Shown here: positions 34,460 to 44,565 of the stretch, piece after piece
Layout: each line of letters begins with the position of its first letter
Position numbering within the stretch: position 1 is the stretch's first letter
NCBI RefSeq assembly: GCF_964106895.1
Contig: NC_133615.1
Location: forward strand, 9,482,501 to 9,546,500
Direction of reading: 5' to 3'
DNA: 64,000 nt
Source: Numenius arquata
Taxonomy: Eukaryota; Chordata; Aves; Charadriiformes; Scolopacidae
Notes under the pieces: generated by a model
The model's database searches: none
What the model saw: only the letters and a program-made list of their open reading frames with translations
Told to the model about the DNA's origin: nothing
Program-made: the position numbers and the translations under genes

Positions 34460-35458
34460 TAAAACCCAGGAGGCAAGCATTCATCAGATGCCTCTTCGCC
34501 AGGTCCCTTTGGGCAGAAAAGGGGGGGATTTGGGTTTGTAATTGTACCCCTTACAACTCAGGACATAAGAGGGTTGAAAAAGGAATTACCCCCATACCTG
34601 GATGACCCCATAGGGGTGGGGGGAAAGGTAGACGAATATCTAGGGAATGCAGATTATACCTGGAAGGACTGGGATTTTCTTCTGGGAATTTTATTTGGGC
34701 CACAGGAAAAACAAATGATTTTGCAAAAAGCCCGTCAGTTGTGGGAAGATGAACACCCACAGGCAGCAGGGAACACAGGGCAGAATGCACCCATGGTTGA
34801 TGGTGCAATCCCCCAGGTGGACCCCAATTAGGATCTAAACAATCAGGCTAACCTAGCCCGCCTTTGGGATTACAGAGCCTATTTGATTAGAGCAACTAAG
34901 ACAGCAGTTCCCAGAACTAACAATATGACAAAGGCTATGTCCCTAGAACAGGAGAGAGATGAGACTCCTCCTCACTGGTTGGAAAGGACCAGGAATGCCT
35001 TAAGAAAACAGGGAGGTTTGGACCCCAAGGGACCGGCCTTTGACACACTGTTGAGGGTACAATTTGTCACCAAGTCCTGGCCTGACATAAGGAGAAGAAT
35101 ATAGAAAGAGGAGGATTGGCAAAACAGGCCTTTGGACAAATTGGTTAGAAAGGCACAGCAGGTGTATGTAAGAGGGAATGAAGAGAGGGCAAAGACGAAG
35201 GCAGGAGTGATGGCACAGCTTTTACAGCCTCCAAAGGGAAAAATGCCGGGACCCCCAGGATCGAAGGGGAGGGGGCAACCATCAGGATTTAACAGAAATG
35301 TGTCTTCCTCGGTGGGGAGGGGTCAGCCCAGGCCTCGGCTGGGAAGAAATCAGTGTGCTATTTGTAAGAAAGAAGGACATTGGAAGAGAGAGTGTCCGCA
35401 GAGGCAGGTGGATTCTAATGAGGAGGAAGTCCACCGGTTGATGGAAATGGATTGTTAG
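34460..35458 (+). pseudogene. ERV gag, capsid and nucleocapsid
   Basis: Continues gag after the LTR: TTQDIRGLKKELPPYLDD-like capsid start, YTWKDWDFLLGILFGPQE, then at 34883 ATKTAVPRTNNMTKAM and RKQGGLDPKGPAFDTLLR. Nucleocapsid has one zinc knuckle CAICKKEGHWKREC (CX2CX4HX4C, 35354-35395). Premature TAG stops lie at 34829 and 35102. The TAG at 35456-35458 sits where gammaretroviruses place their gag-pol readthrough codon. Gag builds the particle and packages RNA. Confidence 0.82.
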
Positions 35459-36571
35459 CGGTGTCAGGGGATCCCACTGTTCCAGGGAACCACCACCTTG
35501 GAGCCCTTGATAACCTGTCGGGTGGGTCCAAATCGGGAGGAGGTACACTTTTGAGTGGATGCTGGAGCCTCTCGATCTACTTTAAACTGTGTGCCAAAGG
35601 GGGCATGGTTGTTAAGAGAATCTTTAATTATCCAAGGAGTAAGTGGAAAGGATGAACGGGTACATTTCATCCAGCCGCTATTAATAGATATAGGAGATAA
35701 GTTTGAGATGCATGAATTTTTGTTTGTTCCTAAATGTGATTGTAATCTATTGGGGAGGGACCTGATGGCTAAATTAGGGATGCATATTAACATCATAAAG
35801 GGTGACGAAGAAGCGAGTACAGTTGTGACTTTGTGCAAATTGTCTGATAGGGCTTATGCTAAAGTAAACCCAGAGGTGTGGGCAGTCCCAGGGAAATATG
35901 GAAAACTAGATATGGAACCTCTTCAGGTTACTTTGAAACAGCCTGGTCAAGTGGTCTCTAAAAAGCAATACCCTATTTCAAGAGATGGAAGAAAGGGACT
36001 GCAACCCCTTATTGAGTCCTTACTAAAGGCAGGTCTTTTGGAGCCGTGTATGTCTCCCTATAATACTCCCATCCTGCCAGTTAAGAAACCGGATGGAACC
36101 TATAGAATAGTACAAGACTTAAGACTAATAAATAAGATTATTAAACCAAGGCATCCTACGGTTCCAGATCCTTATACTATCCTGAACCAAATTCCCTCCT
36201 CGCACCACTATTATTCAGTGCTCGACTTAAAAGATGCTTTTTGGGGATGCCCACTTACAGATGATAGTAAACAATATTTTGCCTTTGAGTGGGAACAAGA
36301 AGAACCAGGGAAAATAGTGAAGCAACAATTGACGTGGACAGTGCTTCCACAGGGATACACAGAAGAACCGGTTCTGTTTGGGCAAAGTTTACAAGAAATA
36401 TTGAGAGAATTTACTCCGACTCCAGGGATTAGGTTGTTACAATATGTAGATGATTTACTCCTGTCAGGAGAACAAGAGGAGGCAGTGGAAGAGGCCACTG
36501 TGGAATTGCTTAATTTTCTAGCTAAGAAAGGGCTTAGAGTATCTGAAAAGAAGGCACAACTAGTGGAACAG
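35459..36571 (+). pseudogene. ERV pro-pol, protease and RT part
   Basis: Same frame as gag. Protease: VDAGASRST, Ala where the family has DTG or DSG; a TGA at 35552-35554 lies just before it. RT: KKPDGTYRIVQDLRLINK, YSVLDLKDAFWGCPL (motif A Asp present) and LLQYVDDLLLSG (YVDD intact). From 35555 the frame is open for more than 330 codons up to the LTR inserted at 36572. Confidence 0.88.
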
Positions 36572-37331
36572 TGTCGTGGTTTCGGCTGAATTTACCAAAA
36601 CCGGACCGGCAGATGGCCCTTCCCCCCCCCTTCCCCCCCCTAAAAGAGGAGAGAGGAGGAGAAAGAGATAAGGAGATTCAGAAGTTTAGAATGAACTAAA
36701 CTACTTTAATGAAGAATTAATATTAAAATAAAAATAAAGAAGAAAATAATGAAATAGATACAATATATACAAAACCGTGTCAAGCTCCCAGGATGACAGT
36801 CACATCACCGGCAGGCACTGGGGAAGTCCCAGACTGGACTCAGTGACGACTGGGAACTGGATTCCAGCTCTGGAGTTAGGAACACACGGATCGGGATCAA
36901 AGGCAGATGAACAGACAGAGTCCTCTCTGGACGTCGGCCATCGCAGGAAAAGGGGCTGACCCTTTGATCCCTCAGCCTTTATACTGAGCATGGGGCAGAT
37001 GGGATGGAATACCCCAGTTGGTCAGGTTTGGGTCACCTGTCCTGTCCACTCCTCCCCACCGATGTGACCCCTTTACGTTTTTTCCGTTTCCGACCCTCTA
37101 AGGGGGCAAATAACGAAATTGGCTGACCTTGGTTGTTACAGCAATAAGTATAAGCAAGGGCCCCCCTGCTCACCATCCCTTGGCACGGAGCACAAACATT
37201 GGGCTGATCATTCTGAGAACGAGCAGTTTTCTCCACAATATGCCGTTAATTTCAGAGAGTTAGAGGAGGCCTAGCTAGGATGTAAAGTTACAGAACAGAA
37301 AATTGGTTCGGTTTTACTTCAAACCGGGACA
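36572..37331 (-). mobile_element. Solo LTR (family C), copy 3, inside pol
   Basis: 760 bp in reverse orientation to the host ERV. Plus-strand ends are TGTCGTGG and CGGGACA, flanked by the exact 5-bp duplication AACAG (36567-36571 and 37332-37336). It is highly similar to copies 1 and 2. Confidence 0.93.
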
Positions 37332-37336
37332 AACAG

Positions 37337-39760
37337 AAAGTTAAATATTTGGGACATATTTTGACTGAAGGCTTGCGGTGTATTGATCCAGAAAGAATTT
37401 GAGGAGTTGTAGAGGTGCCATTACCTAAGACTAAAAAGGAGCTGCGACAATTTTTGGGACTAATAGGATATTGCAGGATCTGGATTGAGGACTTTTCTGC
37501 TTTAGCCAGACCCCTGTATGATCTCTTAACGCAAGACAGCCCCAATGTTGAAGTATCGACACCAGAAGGGAAGCAGAGCTTTGAAATGTTAAAGAATAAG
37601 TTAACCAAAGCTCTGGCTCTAGCCCTTCCAGACCGGGAAAAAAGAAACTGAATTATATGTGGATGTTAAACAAAGCCATGCAAAAGGGATTCTAGTGCAA
37701 GAACACAGGGGTAGTCGAAGACCAGTGGCCTATTTTTCTAAAATGTTGGATCCGGTGGCAAGGGGGTGGCCTCATTGTCTACAAAATTGTGCAGCTACGG
37801 CTTTAATGGTAACTGAGGCTCGAAAACTGACAGCAGGAGGAGCTCTCATTGTTAAAGTACCACACCAAATTAAAGCTTTGTTAACTGAAAGAGCTTCTAA
37901 ATGGATGACCAGTGCTAGGTTATTACAGTATGAAACTTGTTTAATGGAACAAGAGGATTTAGAATTAAGAAGCGGGGAAGGGTTTAATCCGGCCTCCTGT
38001 TTAGCTGGTCCTGAGGGAGGAGATCCAGAGGAAATGCATGATTCTGTTCAAGTCATAGATCTTCAAACACGGGCCAGGGAAGAACTAAGGGATACCCCTT
38101 GGCCAAAGGGGGAAAATGTATTTATTGACAGATCATCAAGGGTAACAGAAGGAAAACGAGTTACAGGGTATGCTGTGGTAAAAGGAAGAGAACTGCAAGA
38201 CGGGGGGGGAAAGCTACCCTCCACATGGTCAGCACAGACCGCAGAACTGTATCCATTAATACGAGCCTGTGAATTGTATCAAGGAAAAACAGTAAACATA
38301 TTTACAGATTCAAAATATGCATACGGGGTGGCTCATGCATTTGGAAAATTATGGGAGGAAAGAGGGTTATTAACCTGTAGAGGAAAAACATTAGCTCACG
38401 AACGTTTAATTACTAGCCTATTGGAGGTGGTGAATTTACCAGAGAAAGTGGCTATAATACACGTCAAGGGACATCAGACAGGATACTCAGAAGAGGCAAT
38501 AGGCAATCGATTGGCAGATGAAGAAGCTCGAAAAGCAGCACTTCTGCCAGAAGTATCTAGGATCCTCTCTTTGCTCCCGGTGACTCCACCACTGCCAGAG
38601 AGGATATGTTTTCCACCTGAGGAGTTGGAGATAATTAAAAATAGTGGAGCAGAAAAAAAAGAGAATAATTGGTTTACAAAGAACGGTAAACAATGTGTAC
38701 TGAAGGCCTTGGCCCTGCAAATATTAAAACAACTCCATGAGGGGAGTCATTGGGGCTCTCGAGGATTAGCAGAAGCCTTCCTCAAAATGTACGCTGCATT
38801 GGGTCTTTTTGTTTTAGCAAAAAGAGCGATTGAGGGTTGTTTAATTTGTGCTAAGGTCAATAATCGGGTTACAAGGGAAGCTGCTAGAGGAGGGTGACCT
38901 TGGGCTGTACGCCCATTCCAATGATGTCAGGTGGATTTTACTGAAATGCCTCAAGCAGGAAGACTTAAGTATCTTTTGGTAATAGTATGCCAGCTAACCG
39001 GGTGGCCAGAAACATTTCCAGTTGCTTCAGCAACTGCAGGATCAGTTAGTAAAGTACTTTTAGAACAAATAATTCCTAGATATGGAATAGTAGAGGCAAT
39101 AGAGTCAGATAGAGGAACTCATTTTACTGGAAAAATTCATCAAGGGGTTATGGTGGCCCTAGGAATACAGTGGGATTTACATACTCCGTGGCATCCTCAG
39201 AGTTCGGGGAAAGTAGAGAAGATGAATGGGGAGACTAAGAAGCATCTTTTAAAATTAATTTTGGAAACCAAAATGCCATGGATACGTTTTCTACCATTAG
39301 CTTTAGCTAGAATACGGGCCAAACCCAGAGGAGACATTCAATTATCCCCCTTTGAATTAATGTTTGGAATCCCTTACCCTGCTAACTCTCGACCTAGTGG
39401 GGAGGTAGAAATAAGTGATGTATACTTGAAACCATACGTGGCCGGGATACTGTCTCTTGTGAAATCTCTTCGACAGGAAGCTCAGCTGGCACAGACCCTG
39501 CCTTTGGACTTTGCTGTCCACAGCATCCAACCAGGAGATTGGGTCCTAATTAAAGAGTGGAAAGAAGCACCATTGGTGGCAAAGTGGCGGGGACCGTACC
39601 GAGTGTTATTAACCACCAAAACAGCAGTTAAGACGGCTGAACATGGGTGGACTCATCATACTTGAGTCAAGACGTCCAAGGCCCCGGAAAACTGGACTTC
39701 GGAGCTAGAGGAAGAGGAGGGGAAACTGCGGCTAACCTTCCGTAGAAAAAGACTTGATTA
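37337..39760 (+). pseudogene. ERV pol, RT connection, RNase H and integrase
   Basis: Resumes directly after the LTR: KYLGHILTEGLR, then a TGA at 37400, KTKKELRQFLGLIGYCR, and a frame change at an A-run near 37638. RNase H: NVFIDRSSR, TAELYPLIRACELYQG, IFTDSKYAYG and HVKGHQTG. Integrase zinc finger: LHEGSHWG and GCLICAKV; core VDFTEMPQ, IESDRGTHFTG and QSSGKVEKMNGETKK (D, D, E present); C-terminal domain GDWVLIKEWKEAPLVAKWRG. TGA codons at 38895, 38922 and 39663 interrupt it. Confidence 0.88.
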
Positions 39761-40152
39761 GTAATATTTGATAAGTTAAAATCAAGGGCAAGACTGGATT
39801 GACCTCTGTGTTTGCCACAACAAGAAATTGTAAACTCCGCTACTGGCTGCAACCCAGTAGGCGTTGAGCAGTGGAAGCGCATGCCATACCGGACCTTGAT
39901 TTGAAAAAGTGAAAAATTGAAGTTTAGGGGGGGAAAACTAAAACTAACTTTTACAAGGAGTGGATCAGACCAGTAGCCATCGGGTAGACCTCGGGAGGAG
40001 TTCCATGTGTTTACCCAAAGGATCTACGGTATAGATCCATAAGGAAAGGAGTTCCCTTATTTGAACTTCCAGCAACTGGTGAGCAGACACTGACTGAATT
40101 GTTTCTGTATATTCACTTGCCACATCAAGCGTAGAAAGATAATAAGCTCAAG
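39761..40152 (+). other. ERV pol-env spacer
   Basis: Non-coding stretch between integrase and env, with stops in all frames. It may include the splice acceptor for env mRNA; none could be assigned with confidence. Confidence 0.4.
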
Positions 40153-41746
40153 ATGAAATTTTTAGTAATGATCATGTTTCTATATTATTGGCAAAATCGA
40201 AGTCTGGGATGGGAAAACCGATTTTTGACTCTAGGGGAAGAGGTAGCCAAAGCTTTTAACCTCAGTAATTGCTGGGTCTGTGGAGGTCCAGGAGGAGCTG
40301 AAGATTGGCCATGGGTAGCCCAGCCTGTCCAGCCTAAATGGTGAGTGAGTGACTTAAGTATAATGCATAATGGAACTGGGTTCTGGAAGGAAGAAGGAGG
40401 TACATGGAAAATACAGTACCCAGGAAAAGGAAATTGCTGTCTGAATAGGACCAAGCTGGGAGGGAAAAACATAGGTAAAAGCGAATGTGAGTGGACATTG
40501 TCACCAGGAATGGATTGTTATGATCCTTATTGTAGACCTTATAATTACTTTAGATACCGAGGAAGATGGAACCAAACACATGTTAAGCTCATAGATGGCA
40601 CCTGGGTAAAGTGCTCTCTCAAAGAACCTTGGCACAGCGGATGTAAAGGAGTTGCGAGAGAAATTACGCGAAAAGGGGGGGTTTAGAGATTCTTTATTCC
40701 TGGCTTGTCAGCGGGACAATACCATTAGCAAAAATCACATAATAAGGGTTTATCAATGGGCCTGGCAAAATTTAAATGGAACTAGGACCTATTTTAGAAA
40801 ATTTTGGTTGGCTACAAATCGAACTAAGAATGATAGGGGATGTAACTGTAAATGGCACCCGGATGCGGGAGCCTTTGAATGTGATTATTGTGATTCCTAT
40901 GGTGATTTAAGTATAGCAGGAGGACCGTTGGGATCAAAAGATACTCTATACTGTGAAATACCACATGATAATGAAACATGGGAAGGCCCATTCGCTAACG
41001 GGACTTGGGCTTTGAAGGGCCGTTACTGGATTTGTGGGCAACATGCCTACCGAAGGTTACCTCCAAATTGGTCAGGGTTATGTTATATAGGCTATATTAG
41101 ACCATTGTTTTTCTTATTACCACAAGTTCAAGGAAACGAGTGAGGGGTTAACGTATATGATGATTTGCTAAGAGAACGACGATCAATTGATAAATCCCTA
41201 ACTAAAGGTAGTTCCCAATCATGGGGAAAAGATGAATGGCCACCTGAACGAATTATACAATATTATGGACCAGTAACATGGAATCCCCACGAGGCGATTT
41301 CTGGAGCATGAGACCCCATTTATAATTTAAATAGGATAATTAGATTACATGCCATTTTTGAAATTATAACTAACCAGACATCTGAGACTCTTGACCTTCT
41401 TGCAGACCAATCTACTCAAATGAGGAATGCAATTTTCCAACACCGAATGGTCCTAGCAGAAGAAGGGGGAGTTTGTGGAAAATTAAATGAATCCAACTGT
41501 TGTTTTCAAATTGATGATAACAGGAAGGTAGTAAAACAGATAACAAAAGGAATGGGAAAACTAGCTCATGTGCCAGTTCAAACCTGGAAAGGATGGGAAT
41601 TGGACATGTTCTCGTGGTTGCCTGGTGGACCATGGGTTAAACGCATGTTGTTTTTCTCTCTTTGTGCAGTAGCAGCTCTGATTTTTGTACCATGTATGAT
41701 ACCTTGTTTGATGCAGCTCATTCAGCATGTAGTCAGAAGGATGTAA
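40153..41746 (+). pseudogene. ERV env (SU and TM), broken
   Basis: Starts MKFLVMIMFLYYW, a signal-peptide-like segment, followed by NLSNCWVCGGPGG with a CWVC motif. Many N-glycosylation sequons (NGT, NRT, NQT, NET) lie in SU. TM has a Gln/Asn-rich heptad region, CGKLNESNCC (Cys, seven residues, Cys-Cys) and a membrane anchor (LFFSLCAVAALIFVPCMI), then a short tail ending RRM. Breaks are a TGA at 40342, a frame change at a G-run near 40675, and TGAs at 41141 and 41309. Retroviral Env mediates receptor binding and fusion; this copy is not intact. Confidence 0.87.
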
Positions 41747-41888
41747 GTAGTAGCTGTGCCCACTGACCCAGAATTAGCTACAAGGGGACAGAAGATGATG
41801 TCTCTGCAAATAGTTCCAAACCCAAAAATGTCAAGAAGAAAAGATCCAATTAATGGTGACTAAACTTTGTGAAGACAAATATTAAAAT

Positions 41889-41902
41889 AAAAAGAGGAGG
41901 GA
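41889..41902 (+). promoter_or_regulatory. ERV polypurine tract
   Basis: aaaaagaggaggga immediately before the 3' LTR, the usual plus-strand primer position. Confidence 0.7.
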
Positions 41903-41903
41903 T

Positions 41904-42321
41904 TGATAAGATAGGGATAAGAGTGTCTTCACAAACAGGGAAGTTAAATGAAATGACCGGAGTGAGATAGCCAAAAGAATCAGAGAGTTAATTGAAGCTG
42001 CAGGAGTGAGATAACCAAAAAATAGGGGAATTAACTGAAAATGCAAAAGTTAGACAATTATAAAACTGCAAAAGTTAAACTTTTATGCAATAGGTGGATC
42101 GAGAAGTCTGTACCTTCCAAGTACCTCAGCCAATGGGGAAAGGAAGAGGGTTACATGCGGCCGGGGAATTAGGATAAAATGGAGGCTGCATCCTCTGGAA
42201 AAATGAGAGACCCCCCAGGGGAATGCCCCAGTGGACTCTCCCTTTATTCGAATAAAGTCTTTGCAGGACTCCTCTGTCTCCTTTGTGAACATTGACCTCT
42301 GGCTACGGGATTTTCTGCACA
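41904..42321 (+). mobile_element. 3' LTR of the class I ERV (family G)
   Basis: TGATAAGATAGGG to TTCTGCACA, with poly-A signal AATAAA at 42251-42256. The second copy, 46356-46807, is a solo LTR. Upstream of the LTR is the polypurine tract; downstream lies an inverted family A LTR junction. Confidence 0.92.
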
Positions 42322-42355
42322 GTGCTTAGCTGCTGGCTGGGGTCAACCCACCACA
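42322..42355 (+). mobile_element. Family A LTR end, plus orientation
   Basis: gtgcttagctgctggctggg through acccaccaca matches the terminal 33 bp of family A LTRs on the plus strand. It meets a minus-strand family A LTR and its primer site head to head, overlapping by about five bases. Confidence 0.65.
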
Positions 42356-42368
42356 ATGTGGGGCGCCA
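42351..42368 (-). promoter_or_regulatory. ERV primer-binding site, tRNA-Lys-like
   Basis: The minus strand reads TGGCGCCCCACATTGTGG, close to the tRNA-Lys(1,2) type, nine bases after the end of the minus-strand LTR. Confidence 0.6.
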
Positions 42369-42376
42369 AAAAGCAC

Positions 42377-42958
42377 TGTGGATGACCTCGGGCAACGGCC
42401 AAGCACCCACACAGCAACTCGCTCACTCCCCTCTCCTGTAAGATGGGGAGAAAATAGAAGGAAAGTGAGAAGAATGGTTGATCGAAATAAAGACAGTTTA
42501 ATAGGTGAAGCAATATCTGTGTGTGCAAGTAAAGCAGAAGAAGGAATTTATTTACTATTTCCTTTTGGCAGGCAGATGTCCAGCCCCTTCCTGGAAAGCA
42601 GGACCTCAGCATGCACAACAGTTGCTTGGGAAGACAAATGCCATGACCACTAACATCCCTTCTTCCTCCTCCTTTTATTGCTGAGCACAACATCATATGG
42701 TATAGAATATCCCTTTGGTCAGTCTGGTTCAGCTGTCCTGGCTGTGTCCCCTCCCAGCTTCTTGCCCGTTCCCAGTCTACTCGTTGGTGGGGCGGAGTAG
42801 GAAAAATCAAAAGCCTTGTGGCTATACAAGCACTGTTTGGCAACAGCCAAAACACTAGTGCATACATTATCAACACTGGTTTGGTCACAAATGCAAGATA
42901 CAGTACCATATGGGCTGCTATGAAGAAAATTAACTCCGTCCCAGCCAGACCTAGTATA
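42377..42958 (-). mobile_element. LTR (family A), minus strand
   Basis: The reverse complement follows family A from the TATACTAGGTCTGGC end (42958) through the ccagccagacctag, gctgtcctggctgtgtcccc and caactcgctcactcccc regions. With a primer site after it, this was a 5' LTR. No minus-strand gag follows, only the inverted LTR end. Confidence 0.85.
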
Positions 42959-42960
42959 GA

Positions 42961-43086
42961 CTCTAGTCCAGGTAGAAGAACAGAGGCAACAATATAGCTG
43001 GATATATATAATAAAATCTAGCTATAGAACTGTGTATCTAAAGCAAATCACTATTCCTGAGAATCTTAAGTGCATTAGTAGTCTTA
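42961..43086. repeat. Direct repeat, right copy
   Basis: ctctagtccaggtagaagaa onward; partner of 27913-28038 in the same orientation. The sequence to its right continues as unique intron to the SMARCA2 exon at 43445. Confidence 0.85.
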
Positions 43087-43444
43087 GAAATTATTTCATC
43101 TGCTTCATGAGCTTTTAACTTTGAATGTAGAGCCATTTATTAGTGCCTTAAGATTAAAGGGTGAACAAAGTTATACCAATGAAACAGAAAATGCAGACTG
43201 TAAGACGCTAACTTTGAGGATTCCCTGACACTCAGAAAAAAAATATATGCAGACACAGTATCACTTTACCAATTTAAAACAAAACACTACTTGATTGTAG
43301 CCATTTGCCTTACCAATTCTTCTCAAAGCAGCATTTTATGATATACTTCAATTTCACCGTCAATCTTCCCAAATTAAAACACAAAGCATAAAAAAGCACA
43401 AAAATTATTTCTGTATTGCATGAAGATAAATAAATAAAAATAAC

Positions 43445-43608
43445 CTGATGAGGATTCCAATCACTATCAAAGATTATAACAGTGTCAGCAGCCTGAAGGT
43501 TCAAGCCCAGCCCTCCTGCCCTTGTACTCAGCAAGAAGATGAAGTACTGTGAGTCAGGTTCATTAAACTTCTTCAGCAGGGCAGCTCGATCCTCTGATTT
43601 TGTTGTAC
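43445..43608 (-). CDS. SMARCA2: SMARCA2 exon: helicase motif V
   Basis: 164 bp: two bases completing glycine, then 54 codons (TTKSEDRAALL through SDWNPHQ). The acceptor is ctcag and the donor gtta, a weaker donor than its neighbours. Motif V (STRAGGLGLNLQAADTV) is intact. One residue stands out: FNEPDSQYF, where vertebrate SMARCA2 and SMARCA4 as I remember them have glycine in place of aspartate. Yeast Snf2 has aspartate at this place, so it is probably tolerated. Confidence 0.97.
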
Positions 43609-44398
43609 CTGAGAAGCAATAAAAAGAAACCCTATGACAAAGATCTTCTACCAAAATAATTTAAAAGCAATCTTAGTTGTTTAAGATACATGTGAAAGGG
43701 AAATTTTAGCTCACTTGTTCTTTGCCAGCTCAGCTATATTTTCTATAATATGGATGCAAACACTAAACTGTCTATAGTACTTGGGAGGAAGGGTCCCAAA
43801 CTTTTATTTTAGGTAGGCTTGACATTTCAAAAGGGGACTTTGAAAAGATGCAACTATCTATTTGACAACATTTTATGACTGACAAGTTTCAATAGATGAT
43901 ATACACAGGCAAAATGGAGCTTCAGTTTTGATTAAGGCCTTATGAGCACTCACAGAATCTAAATATTTTAAAAACTATATGTATACACAAACATAGATTT
44001 ATTAACATTTCATTATCGGCCTTAAAAATCAAGGTTAACATCAAGGGAACAAAAATTCTTAAAAGATCACATTCAAAACACAATGGTGTCAATAGGGGAG
44101 GGAGAGAAAGCAGAGAATTCAACCACAATAAAAGGTCTTCACAAAGCTCTAAGTAACAACTAAGCACTGTACACATTGGCAACAAGGTGAATTTCCTGTA
44201 CTTTGACAATCAGTTTTTACTGATCAGCTTGGTCTGACCCTCTGCTTGTTTTATCTTTTTACATCTCTGCCTGTAGCTGAAGACAGAAGTTTGATATTTT
44301 TATTCAGATGTCCATCTGTACAGAGGAGGAAGTTTTTATACTATGTAGTCAAATTGCTGAACCAGAAACACTCCCAAATTTATTTTCATTCAGCTTAC
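43609..44398. other. SMARCA2 intron, no element recognised
   Basis: Short 790 bp intron between the motif IV and motif V exons, free of recognisable repeats. Confidence 0.6.
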
Positions 44399-44565
44399 CA
44401 TCAAGACGTAAGTAAAGGAAATTTCGAAATGCAAAATAGTCCTCCATAATGGTCATGAGTGATGTCATTTGACAGAAAAGAAGCACACGATGGTTAGTGG
44501 CTCGCAACTTAGGTAAAATACGATCAAGTAGTTCAAATTTCCCTGAGGCCCGATAAAGCTCAGCT
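44399..44565 (-). CDS. SMARCA2: SMARCA2 exon: helicase motif IV
   Basis: 167 bp: one base finishing a glycine codon, 55 codons, then the first base of the next glycine codon. It starts after aacag and ends before gtaagc. It encodes AELYRASGKFELLDRILPKL, the motif IV strand (RVLLFCQM) and FAFRNFLYLRLD. The FRNFLY sequence is that of SMARCA2; SMARCA4 has YRGFKY. Confidence 0.97.

Larger units (their letters stand above)
33155..42321 (+). mobile_element. Class I (gamma-like) ERV, 5'-truncated, with two LTR insertions
   Basis: Order gag-pro-pol-env-3' LTR. There is one zinc knuckle in nucleocapsid, gag and pol share a frame separated by one TAG, SU has a CWVC motif, and the solo LTR of the same family at 46356 has a 4-bp target duplication. 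These are gammaretrovirus-like traits, although the envelope Cys spacing is CX7CC. The 5' LTR, primer site and gag start are missing, replaced by a CR1 scrap. Two family C LTRs interrupt gag and pol. Many in-frame stops make it defective. Confidence 0.9.

Noticed and set aside
35552..41311. TGA codons of the ERV as selenocysteine or recoded sites
   Set aside because: No SECIS-like element was recognised and other damage (frameshifts, TAGs, insertions) is present; decay is the simpler explanation.
42343..42909. A 188-codon minus-strand protein
   Set aside because: It lies wholly inside a family A LTR and its primer site; such frames recur in other LTR copies without conservation.
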